Shown here in pieces: positions 53,278-60,228 of a stretch of DNA of 64,000 nucleotides. Position 1 is the first letter of the stretch. The number at the start of each line of letters is the position of its first letter. The translations under genes and the position numbers were made by a program. The DNA is taken from contig NZ_JACHVQ010000001.1 of NCBI RefSeq assembly GCF_014190805.1, positions 868,001 through 932,000 on the forward strand, given 5' to 3'. The notes below the pieces were generated by a model. The model saw nothing but the letters and a program-made list of their open reading frames with translations, did not search any database and was not told the origin of the DNA. Origin of the DNA: Flexivirga oryzae (GTDB taxonomy: Bacteria > Actinomycetota > Actinomycetes > Actinomycetales > Dermatophilaceae).

Positions 53278-53472
53278 GTGGCCGTCCCGAAGCGGAAGAT
53301 GTCGCGCTCCAACACCCGGTCCCGCCGTGCGCAGTGGAAGGCGACGCCGGTGGCGCTGTCGACCTGCCCGCAGTGCGGTGCGCCCAAGCAGTCGCACGTT
53401 GCGTGCCCGGCCTGCGGCGTCTACAAGGACCGTCACTACAGCGCCGCGGAGCGCACCGAGCACCAGGCCTGA
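53278..53472 (+). CDS. rpmF: 50S ribosomal protein L32
   Basis: 64 aa from GTG 53278 with GAGAGGA upstream. AVPKRKMSRSNTRSRRAQWK is diagnostic. The zinc-ribbon cysteines CPQCG and CPACG are intact, followed by the GVYKDRHY end. It starts one base after the YceD stop. Confidence 0.96.
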   Translation: MAVPKRKMSRSNTRSRRAQWKATPVALSTCPQCGAPKQSHVACPACGVYKDRHYSAAERTEHQA

Positions 53473-53488
53473 CCGGCCCTTCGACGAC

Positions 53489-54262
53489 GTGAGCCCGAGC
53501 AAGCGGCAGCGTCCCGAACTGGCGCAGCGGCCCGTCGCCGATCTCGCCCGGATCCTCACGACGCGATCCGGCGCGGCCGTCGACGAGTCGCTGCTTTCGC
53601 GTGCCCTCACGCATCGGTCCTACGCCTACGAGAACGGCGGCATCCCGCACAACGAGCGCCAGGAGTTCCTCGGCGACGCAGTGCTCGGCGTCGTGGTGAC
53701 CGATCACCTCTACCACGAGCACCCCGACCTGCCCGAGGGACAGCTGGCGAAGTTCCGCGCCGCGGTCGTCAACTCGCGTGCACTGGCCAAGGTCGCGCGC
53801 CAGCTGGAGCTGGGTTCCTACCTGATGCTCGGTCGCGGCGAGGCGACCACCGGCGGCCGTGACAAGGACTCGATCCTGGCCGACACCATGGAGGCCGTGA
53901 TCGGCACGGTCTACCTGTCCAGCGGCATCCCCGGTGCCACGGCCCTGATCCACAGCCTGATGGACACCCTGATCGAGCGGTCCGCCACGCTCGGCGCCGG
54001 CCTGGACTGGAAGACCTCGCTGCAGGAGATCTGCTCGACGCTCGGTCTCAGCGTGCCGTCCTACCGGGTGGACGAGGAGGGTCCGGACCACGACAAGACC
54101 TTCACCGCGGTCGTGCTGGTCTCCGACGAAGAGCTCGGCCAGGGTGTGGGCCGGAACAAGAAGGCCGCCGAGCAGCAGGCCGCCGAGACCGCCTGGAAGA
54201 CGCTCAAGGAACGCGCCGACGCGCAGGGGAGCGCGGCGACGAGCACCGCCGACAGTGCCTGA
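53489..54262 (+). CDS. rnc: ribonuclease III
   Basis: 257 aa from GTG 53489. The catalytic signature NERQEFLGDAVL lies at 55-66 (E59 and D63), with the second acidic pair in LADTMEAVIG. The C-terminal dsRNA-binding domain is at about 175-240 (GRNKKAAEQQAA). It processes rRNA and structured RNAs. It overlaps mutM by eight bases. Confidence 0.95.
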   Translation: MSPSKRQRPELAQRPVADLARILTTRSGAAVDESLLSRALTHRSYAYENGGIPHNERQEFLGDAVLGVVVTDHLYHEHPDLPEGQLAKFRAAVVNSRALAKVARQLELGSYLMLGRGEATTGGRDKDSILADTMEAVIGTVYLSSGIPGATALIHSLMDTLIERSATLGAGLDWKTSLQEICSTLGLSVPSYRVDEEGPDHDKTFTAVVLVSDEELGQGVGRNKKAAEQQAAETAWKTLKERADAQGSAATSTADSA

Positions 54263-55127
54263 GCTGCCCGAGGTCGAGGTCGTCCGCCGGGGCGTGGCCG
54301 ACCACGTGGTCGGGCGGGCGTTCACGCAGGTGCAGCTGTCCGGGTTGCGCGTGGCCCGACGCCACCTGCCAGGGCCGGTCGACCTGTCCGACCGGTTGCG
54401 CGGTCGTGTCGTGTCCGGTGCCCGCCGGCGCGGGAAGTACCTGTGGCTGGAGCTGGACGAGCCGGACGGGGGAGAAGCCCTCGTCATACATCTGGGGATG
54501 AGCGGTCAACTGCTCGTCGAGGCGCCCGAAGCTCCGCTGGAGAAGCACGCGCACGCGATCTTCGACCTGTCCGACGGGAGGCAGTTGCGGTTCGTCGACC
54601 AGCGCACGTTCGGGGGCCTGCAACTGGTGTCGCTGGTGCCCGACGCGTTCGGCGGCGGATCCGCGGTGCCGGAGATCATCACGCACATCGCACCCGACCC
54701 GTTGGAGCCCGCGTTCGACCAGCAAGCCGTCAGCCGGGCGATCCGCCGGCGGCATACCCAGCTCAAACGTGCCCTGCTCGACCAGTCGCTCGTGTCGGGC
54801 ATCGGCAACATCTACGCCGACGAGGCCCTGTGGCGGGCCAGACTGCACGGGGAGCGGGCGACCGAGAAGCTGACCGCGGCGGCCGTCCGTGACGTCCTCG
54901 GGCACGCGAGCGAGGTCATGACCGAGGCGCTCGGGCACGGTGGCACCAGCTTCGACAGCCTCTACGTCAACGTGAACGGAGCCAGCGGCTACTTCGAGCG
55001 ATCGCTGAACGCCTATGGCCGACAAGGGGAACCGTGCCGACGGTGCGGGACCCTGATGGTGCGTGAGTCGTTCATGAACCGGTCGAGCTACTTCTGCCCG
55101 CGCTGTCAGCGCCGGCCGCGGCGATGA
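54255..55127 (+). CDS. mutM: formamidopyrimidine-DNA glycosylase
   Basis: 290 aa from GTG 54255. PELPEVEVVRRG gives the catalytic proline (P2) and E3. LLDQSLVSGIGNIYADEALW is the H2TH motif, and the C-terminal zinc finger has CRRCG and CPRCQ. It removes oxidised purines. Its last 144 bases (54984-55127) recur twice further down (57664-57813 and 59756-59863), so the 3' end of this gene has served as an insertion or duplication point for accessory DNA. Confidence 0.96.
   Translation: MPELPEVEVVRRGVADHVVGRAFTQVQLSGLRVARRHLPGPVDLSDRLRGRVVSGARRRGKYLWLELDEPDGGEALVIHLGMSGQLLVEAPEAPLEKHAHAIFDLSDGRQLRFVDQRTFGGLQLVSLVPDAFGGGSAVPEIITHIAPDPLEPAFDQQAVSRAIRRRHTQLKRALLDQSLVSGIGNIYADEALWRARLHGERATEKLTAAAVRDVLGHASEVMTEALGHGGTSFDSLYVNVNGASGYFERSLNAYGRQGEPCRRCGTLMVRESFMNRSSYFCPRCQRRPRR
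54984..55127 (+). repeat. mutM 3'-end repeat, copy A (inside the intact gene)
   Basis: Encodes the last 47 residues of MutM, from SGYFERSLNAYGRQG through the zinc finger. The first 97 bases (54984-55080) match copy B at 94 of 97 positions by direct count; the last 47 bases are clearly more diverged. Read as the left boundary of the accessory region. Confidence 0.85.
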
Positions 55128-55357
55128 TGTTGCCCGCCCCGCCTCTCGCGCTCGATACATAGCCCCTGCGGGTGAGAGAACTCGTAGCTGTATCCGCTGG
55201 GCTTATCGGCGTGCGGTGGAGACCCCGCCGACAGCGGCGCTGGATCAGCGAGGCCGCCATCTCTTCGACGACCTGACCGCGGCCTGGCTCTCCGCCCCTC
55301 GCGTCGCCGACCGCGGCCGCCGTTTCGCCTGGTGCTCGACTCCGGGAGAATGGAGAT

Positions 55358-55810
55358 ATGACAGTCTCGTCCGAGCATCCGGTAGACCGCCCGCAGAAGG
55401 TCGTCGCCTACATCGTGCGAGACGAGAGGATCGTCGTGCTGCGCCACGCCGACCAGCCCTGGGACCAGGCCGGGCTGCAGGTCCCGGCGGGGACGGTCCG
55501 GCCCGGCGAGACGCCGGAGGACGCGGTGCTGCGCGAGGCTCGAGAGGAGACCGGCCTCGAGGGCCTGCGCATCGTCCGTCGCCTGGGGGCCGGCGAGTAC
55601 GATATGCGGCCGTACGCGGATGCCATCCATCAGCGGTACTACTTCCTCCTCGCCGTCGACGGTGAGGAGCTCCCCGAGCGTTGGGAGGCGTTCGAGGACG
55701 GCGACGGTGCCGGGGAGCGCATCCGCTTCGAGCTGTACTGGGTCCCGCTCGCACAGGCCCACGTGGTGGCGGGAGGTCAGGCGGCGCTCCTCGGCCGCAT
55801 CTTCGACTGA
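55358..55810 (+). CDS. NUDIX hydrolase
   Basis: 150 aa, ATG after GGAGAT. The Nudix box is complete (GTVRPGETPEDAVLREAREE, then TGLEG), which binds metal and cleaves a diphosphate linkage. Substrate unknown. First gene of cargo segment 1 behind mutM. The 230 bases between mutM and this gene contain no convincing gene, although one frame (from 55216) stays open across it. Confidence 0.88.
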   Translation: MTVSSEHPVDRPQKVVAYIVRDERIVVLRHADQPWDQAGLQVPAGTVRPGETPEDAVLREAREETGLEGLRIVRRLGAGEYDMRPYADAIHQRYYFLLAVDGEELPERWEAFEDGDGAGERIRFELYWVPLAQAHVVAGGQAALLGRIFD

Positions 55811-56091
55811 AGCCTCCGGGGCGGACTGACCTTCAGGGCTTCTCGACCAGGAGCCTGCCGATGCGCAGGATGTTCGCGACGAAGCGCTGGATCACGGCGG
55901 TCTCCTCCGGAGCGCAGCACAACGGCTCTCTGCCGACGGCTCCTCGCTGATCGTCGACGCCTGAGCACGGCCTGCGAGAGCCGCACGAGTTCGCGGTTTC
56001 GATGTGCATTTCCTCAATTGCGACGACTACGCTCGCCATATCACGTCTATCCGGCTATGGTAGTAGTCGTATCAGGAGAGGAGAATGTGCC

Positions 56092-56379
56092 ATGGTCGGG
56101 TACAAGATCGACCGACAGCTTGCCGAGTTCGGCGAGCACGTTCGGGGCTGGCGCATGGTGCTGGGCCTGACGGCGCAGCAGGTGTCCGAGCGCGCCGGGA
56201 TCACCCGGGACACCCTGCGCAAGATCGAGGCGGGCGACCCGAGTGTGGGCTTCGGCAACGTCGCGCAGGTGCTGCGCGCCCTCGGCGTACTCGACCAGGT
56301 GGTCGAGGCCGTCGACCCGCTCAAAAGCGACATCGGCCGCCTGCGCGCGGGGAGCCTTGCGAAGAAGCGCGCGCGATGA
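56092..56379 (+). CDS. hipB: HipB-like XRE-family antitoxin
   Basis: 95 aa from ATG 56092 with AGGAGAGGAG upstream. HTH at about 18-70 (RMVLGLTAQQVSERAGITRD, then LRKIEAGDPSVGF). It overlaps the hipA-like gene (ATGA), the standard antitoxin-toxin arrangement. It should repress its own operon by binding the TATCC-containing region ahead of it. Belongs to cargo segment 1. Confidence 0.87.
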   Translation: MVGYKIDRQLAEFGEHVRGWRMVLGLTAQQVSERAGITRDTLRKIEAGDPSVGFGNVAQVLRALGVLDQVVEAVDPLKSDIGRLRAGSLAKKRAR

Positions 56380-57617
56380 CCACCGTCGAAGTCCTCGTCG
56401 ACGAGGCGGATGGCGCGCGCGTGGTGGGCCAGGCGCACTTCACCAGGCAGCGCGGCCAGATCTCCACCACGTTTCTCTACGACCCGGGCTACCTGTCGAG
56501 CGACGGCACGAGCATCGACCCCGCCCTGCCGCTGGTCTCGGGCGCGCAGCACCAGTCCGGGCTGGTGCGCGCCTTCGCCGACAGCGCTCCCGATCGCTGG
56601 GGCCGCAACCTCGTCGAGAAGGCGGAGCGCACGCGTGCCCGCGACGAGGGCCGCGTGCCGCGCCGGCTGGACGACCTCGACCTCCTCCTGGGCGTCAGCG
56701 ACGACACGCGGCAGGGAGCGCTGCGCTACCGATTGCCAGGCAGCGAGGAGTTCCTTGGGAAGCCCGCGACTGTCCCCCGGCTCGTCTCGCTGCCGGAGCT
56801 GCTGCGCGCCTCGGACGAGCTCGCCTCGGACGAGGATCCGAGCCGGGCCGTCAAGCAACTGCTCGACACCGGCACGACCGGCCTGGGCGGCGCGCGGCCC
56901 AAGGCGTCCGTGCGCCTCGAGGACGGCTCGCTGGCGATCGCGAAGTTCCCGCATTCCAGCGACCGGTGGGACGTCATGGCCTGGGAGGCGACGGTGCTCG
57001 ATCTGCTGGAGGCCGCGGGCATCCGGGTGCCGCAGCGACGGCTCGCCCGGGTGGGCGAGCGCAGCGTGCTGATCCTGCGCCGGTTCGACCGGACGGGCGA
57101 GGGGCACCGGATCGGCTACATCAGCGCGATGACGGCGCTGAGCGCCGCCGACGGAGAGCACCGCGACTACGCCGAGATCGCCGAGGCGATGCGGGACCTG
57201 TCGCTCTCGCCTCGGACCGACCACCACGAGCTCTTCGACCGCGTCGTCGCGGGCGTCGCGCTCGGTAACACCGACGACCATCTGCGCAACCACGGCCTCC
57301 TCGCCGATCGCGGTTCGTGGACGCTGAGCCCCGTGTTCGACGTCAACCCGAACCCCGACCCGCAGCGGGCCCGCTCGACCACGATCATGGGAGCCGACGC
57401 CCCGCCCGACGAGGCCGAGGCACTGCTCGCCCTGGCAGAGGAGTGCAGCCTCTCGCCCGCCCAGGCACGCGAGCGGATCGCGCGCGTAGCCGGAGCGGTC
57501 ACCGGGTGGCGCGACGCCGCGCGGATGAACGGCGTCCGCGAGCAGGAGATCACGATGATGGCTGAGTCGATCGAGCCTCGGATGAACACGGTGATCGCCA
57601 CCGCGAGGAAGGCGTGA
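56376..57617 (+). CDS. hipA: HipA-like serine/threonine kinase toxin
   Basis: 413 aa. N-terminal subdomain 1 (about 1-105), then the kinase core: GGARPKASVRLEDGSLAIAK for ATP binding, the catalytic region GNTDDHLRNHG at about 298-308, and the metal-binding aspartate of SPVFDVNP near 322. HipA of E. coli phosphorylates glutamyl-tRNA synthetase; targets of this one are unknown. All kinase motifs look intact. It ends 46 bases before mutM copy B. Confidence 0.9.
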   Translation: MTTVEVLVDEADGARVVGQAHFTRQRGQISTTFLYDPGYLSSDGTSIDPALPLVSGAQHQSGLVRAFADSAPDRWGRNLVEKAERTRARDEGRVPRRLDDLDLLLGVSDDTRQGALRYRLPGSEEFLGKPATVPRLVSLPELLRASDELASDEDPSRAVKQLLDTGTTGLGGARPKASVRLEDGSLAIAKFPHSSDRWDVMAWEATVLDLLEAAGIRVPQRRLARVGERSVLILRRFDRTGEGHRIGYISAMTALSAADGEHRDYAEIAEAMRDLSLSPRTDHHELFDRVVAGVALGNTDDHLRNHGLLADRGSWTLSPVFDVNPNPDPQRARSTTIMGADAPPDEAEALLALAEECSLSPAQARERIARVAGAVTGWRDAARMNGVREQEITMMAESIEPRMNTVIATARKA

Positions 57618-58061
57618 ACATAGCCTCGACAAGGTGGACCGCAATGTCGAAGTACGTGGGAAGAGCGGCTACTTCGAGCGATCGCTGAACGCCTATGGCC
57701 GACAAGGGGATCCGTGCCGACGGTGCGGGACGCTGATGGTGCGCGAGTCGTTCATGAACCGCTCGTCGTTCAGCTGCCCGCGGTGCCAGCGGAGGCCCCT
57801 CGAGAAGGAGTGACTTCTCGACGTCGGTGTGGCGCCGACGGGTCAACCCATGGCTCGTGTCTGAGCAAGGTCACCTGCCGTCGGGCTGTCCCCGGTCGTG
57901 GTCCTTGATGCCGCCCTGCTGCCGGGAGAAATGGTGCAGGAAGCGCCGATCGCATCTGTAAACCGGCCCATGCCGACGACTGGCGGCGTTGTCCGCGCGT
58001 GCACCGGTCTTGCAGCCTTGTGCTGCAGAACGACCAGCCATCGCGCCGGCCGTACGGCATA
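57618..58061. other. 444-base gap holding mutM 3'-end copy B
   Basis: Contains copy B (57664-57813) and then about 250 bases without a convincing gene. A 59-codon frame (GTG 57634 to TGA 57813) reads through copy B with its zinc-finger cysteines intact; whether it is expressed is unknown. Confidence 0.6.
57664..57813 (+). pseudogene. mutM 3'-end fragment, copy B
   Basis: Homologous to the last 49 codons of mutM in the same frame and strand: SGYFERSLNAYGRQGDPCRR onward, ending CPRCQRRPLEKE. The cysteines CRRCG and CPRCQ are kept. The first 97 bases differ from copy A at only three positions; the final part has its own sequence and stop, as if it came from another mutM allele. It lacks the catalytic N-terminus and H2TH motif, so it is no glycosylase. 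Confidence 0.85.
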
Positions 58062-58499
58062 GTGGTCACCGTGGAGGTGAGGATCTCGGGTGGGGCGTGC
58101 CAAGATCTTCGGGGCATCGAAGACCCGGTCGTGCGGGCCGAGCTGGTGTATATCGCTCGGGCGGAGCTACGGGAGCCCGAGAGTGGGTCGTCGATCGAGG
58201 GTCGGCTGCGCGACACCCCCGGGATCTGGTGGCGACGTGGTGTCCGCCGGGCGAATCTCGCGGACTTCGAGGGCTGGGGCGTCGAGGTCGACGATCCCGA
58301 CGCGGACACGTGGCAGTCGTTCAACTACGTCTTGCTCTACCGACTGGCCACCAGTAACGAGATGATCGACCACCGGATCGTTAGCTCGGTGGACACGACA
58401 CCGGGCCTGGGGAGGCTCACTCGCCGAAGCACTGTGCTGCTGGTCGTGAAGGTCTGGGACAACATCGTTGTCGCCAACCATCTTGGCCAGCTGCGGTGA
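58062..58499 (+). CDS. hypothetical protein in cargo segment 2
   Basis: 145 aa from GTG 58062 (GTG 58071 also possible; frame open to 57999). The start reads VVTVEVRISGGACQDLRGIE, then DPVVRAELVYIARAEL. This is faintly like the beginning of RelE-type toxins, but the rest (WWRRGVRRANLADFEGWG, SFNYVLLYRLA, VLLVVKVWDNIVVANHL) matches nothing I know. It is convergent with a Phd-type antitoxin, 14 bases between stops. Function unknown. Confidence 0.6.
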   Translation: MVTVEVRISGGACQDLRGIEDPVVRAELVYIARAELREPESGSSIEGRLRDTPGIWWRRGVRRANLADFEGWGVEVDDPDADTWQSFNYVLLYRLATSNEMIDHRIVSSVDTTPGLGRLTRRSTVLLVVKVWDNIVVANHLGQLR

Positions 58500-58513
58500 C
58501 CGCCGTGTGTGGC

Positions 58514-58822
58514 TCAGTCCTGGACAGGCAGCGTGATGTCGAGGTCGGCCGCCACCTGGTCGGGCGTCTGCACAGAGTCGACGTTCTCCTCGCCGAGGAT
58601 CTGGGCACGGTCGGGTGCCGCCTCGACGGCCGCCGCCAGTGCTGCCGACTCCACCCCACTGTTCGCCAGGGGAGTGATCAGCGCCACGAACCGGCCGCGA
58701 CGGGTGATTGCCGCGGGTTTGCCACTCTCGTTGATCTCACGGATCACCTGCGGGGTGTCGTGGTTGAGTTCGCGCATGGTGTAGATCTGCGTGCTTCCCA
58801 CACGATGACCGAGCTTTGCCAT
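58514..58822 (-). CDS. Phd/YefM-family antitoxin
   Basis: 102 aa. TQIYTMRELNHDTPQVIREI and NESGKPAAITRRGRFVALITP are the Phd/YefM fold and its conserved GKPxxITxxGRFVA-type core. The C-terminal half, with EENVDSVQTPDQVAADLD, would wrap the toxin. No toxin gene follows on the same strand; the next gene downstream is convergent. A 22-base palindrome with TGTAC/GTACA arms lies upstream, as for YefM operators. Confidence 0.85.
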   Translation of the reverse strand: MAKLGHRVGSTQIYTMRELNHDTPQVIREINESGKPAAITRRGRFVALITPLANSGVESAALAAAVEAAPDRAQILGEENVDSVQTPDQVAADLDITLPVQD

Positions 58823-58860
58823 GGTGCCTCACCGTCCTCGTCCGGCTCCTTCATCCACTA

Positions 58861-58882
58861 ATGTACGGCATATGGCGTACAT
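58861..58882. promoter_or_regulatory. near-perfect 22-base palindrome, likely Phd/YefM operator
   Basis: Arms ATGTACG and CGTACAT around GCATATGG, with one mismatched pair. It lies between the divergent starts of the antitoxin (58822) and the membrane protein gene (58910), so one protein could control both. YefM boxes in E. coli also centre on TGTACA. Confidence 0.6.
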
Positions 58883-58909
58883 CGACCAGACGAAGGCCAG
58901 GTCCCGGTG

Positions 58910-59548
58910 ATGAGCTCCGAGGCGGCGGCGCTCGCCGACCTGCGGGCGACCGTCAAGTGGCTCGTCGGGTCCGCTGGTGCGACCGCAGTGGTGCTGGTAG
59001 GCGGCTTGCAGCTCACCAGACTGCCCAACCCAGCAAGGACCGCCGGGATCGTCGCGGCGGTTGCCGCCGCCGTGGCGATCGGACTTGCCCTGACCCTGCT
59101 CACCGCGGCGGCCAGGGTTCTCGCAGTCCCGCGAATGACGGCTACAGACCTCTCGGACCGGGAGATCAACGCCGGCGCTCTGGACCCCGACGCTCCGGCA
59201 CGAATCAACGACGACGTGGTCCGCTGGGTGCGAGGGCACGGGGTGCATCTCTTGGCGGGTGAGCGAACCATCACCGAGTTATGTTCACTGCGGGCGACCG
59301 CCCAGAAGACGGCCCGAGATCTGCGGCACAGGCAGGACAACCGCCGGGTGGATCAGGGGGAGCCGGAGAACATGGCCCGCGTCAACCAAGAACTCGCCGA
59401 CATTGATGCCGCCCTTACCAGGCTCGAGGACGCCGTGCATTATCAGCGATGCGACCTGCGCTTCCGCCGGATGGTGTCTCTCTTCCCCTGGGCGGGGGCC
59501 CTGTTCGTGGCCGCCGTCGTTACCTTCGCACTCGCTTCGGCACCCTGA
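58910..59548 (+). CDS. membrane protein of unknown function, divergent from the antitoxin
   Basis: 212 aa from ATG 58910 (GTG 58907 overlaps it). Two N-terminal membrane segments (about 20-38 and 45-70), a cytoplasmic middle with a likely coiled coil (NMARVNQELADIDAALTRLED), and one C-terminal membrane segment (WAGALFVAAVVTFALAS). The layout recalls pore or effector membrane proteins in defence loci, but no family is recognised. It shares an operator-like palindrome with the Phd gene. Confidence 0.65.
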   Translation: MSSEAAALADLRATVKWLVGSAGATAVVLVGGLQLTRLPNPARTAGIVAAVAAAVAIGLALTLLTAAARVLAVPRMTATDLSDREINAGALDPDAPARINDDVVRWVRGHGVHLLAGERTITELCSLRATAQKTARDLRHRQDNRRVDQGEPENMARVNQELADIDAALTRLEDAVHYQRCDLRFRRMVSLFPWAGALFVAAVVTFALASAP

Positions 59549-59929
59549 GATCAGCCGACATCGCCGGGTGCAGGCCTCATCCGCAGGATGTCCATCGGAT
59601 CGCGCTGACACCGAATCAGCTTGAACGACATACCCATTAGCTCGTATCTACACGTGATGCTATTTTACTTGACCCTCAAATAACCGTTGTGAACAAATGC
59701 AACGAACCGGTCGTCGGGACGCATCCTTCCCGAATCTGTCGAAGTCAAGGATCGATGAATGCCTATGGCAGGCAGGGTGAACCGTGCTGCCGGTATGCGA
59801 GTCGTTCATGATCCGTTCGTCGCCAGCTGCCCGAGATGCCACCGACGCCCGCGGCGGCGCTGAGGGTTCGTCCGCGGCGGACACCGCATCGCGTCGACAT
59901 GTGACTGTCAACGATGTCATCGTGGAAGC
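59549..59929. other. 381-base gap with the decayed mutM 3'-end copy C
   Basis: Non-coding. Includes an AT-rich patch (about 59630-59700, unusual for this genome) and copy C (59756-59863). No gene seen on either strand. Confidence 0.6.
59756..59863 (+). pseudogene. mutM 3'-end fragment, copy C (decayed)
   Basis: Begins TGAATGCCTATGGCAGGCAG, matching the NAYGRQG codons of mutM, continues GAACCGTGC, loses about 16 bases over the first zinc-finger pair, resumes at GAGTCGTTCATG, then shifts frame and ends with codons for CPRCHRRPRRR and a stop. Both a deletion and a frameshift mark it as dead. Its end resembles that of copy A more than copy B, so it may be the oldest, displaced end of mutM (inference). 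Confidence 0.75.
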
Positions 59930-60163
59930 ATGACCGTGCTCCGAATTCGCAACGTGCCCGACGAGCTGCACGTCCAGCTCAAGGTCCGCGCTGCCCGAGA
60001 GGGCATCACGTTGTCAGAACTGGTGCTCAACGAGTTGCGGCGTGCAGCGTCCGTACCGAGTGCCGCAGAACTGCGACAGCGGTTCAGCGGTCGGGAGATC
60101 CGGTCGTACAACGGCGAGACGGCCGCCGAATCGATCCGCGCCGAGCGCGACGCTTGTCGCTAA
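59930..60163 (+). CDS. FitA/VapB-type ribbon-helix-helix antitoxin, orphan
   Basis: 77 aa. The RHH DNA-binding start (TVLRIRNVPDELHVQLKVRA) and the C-terminal REIRSYNGETAAESIRAERD fit FitA-type antitoxins of VapBC pairs. The partner PIN-domain toxin is missing: after the stop only a stub of its frame remains (LILDSSA, about 60160-60180), then unrelated sequence. Probably a relic that can still repress or neutralise related toxins in trans. Confidence 0.85.
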   Translation: MTVLRIRNVPDELHVQLKVRAAREGITLSELVLNELRRAASVPSAAELRQRFSGREIRSYNGETAAESIRAERDACR

Positions 60164-60228
60164 TCCTGGACAGCTCCGCGAGGCCGCCGCGGGTGGTCAG
60201 TGGCCTGCGGTTAGGTTCTTCTCCATGA
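60154..60228 (+). pseudogene. truncated vapC-like toxin remnant
   Basis: Overlapping the antitoxin end, the frame TTG-TCG-CTA-ATC-CTG-GAC-AGC-TCC-GCG reads LSLILDSSA, which looks like the first strand and first acidic residue of a PIN domain. Homology stops there and the frame ends at 60228, inside the upstream region of the M3 peptidase gene. Normal PIN toxins are about 130 aa. Confidence 0.5.

Noticed and set aside
55216..55665. 149-codon frame upstream of and overlapping the NUDIX gene
   Set aside because: It overlaps a confident NUDIX gene in another frame over most of its length; the unshared 140 bases have no recognisable domain.
55128..60163. Prophage or integrative conjugative element behind mutM
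   Set aside because: No integrase, relaxase, capsid or tail gene is present; only short cargo segments and gene-end repeats are seen.
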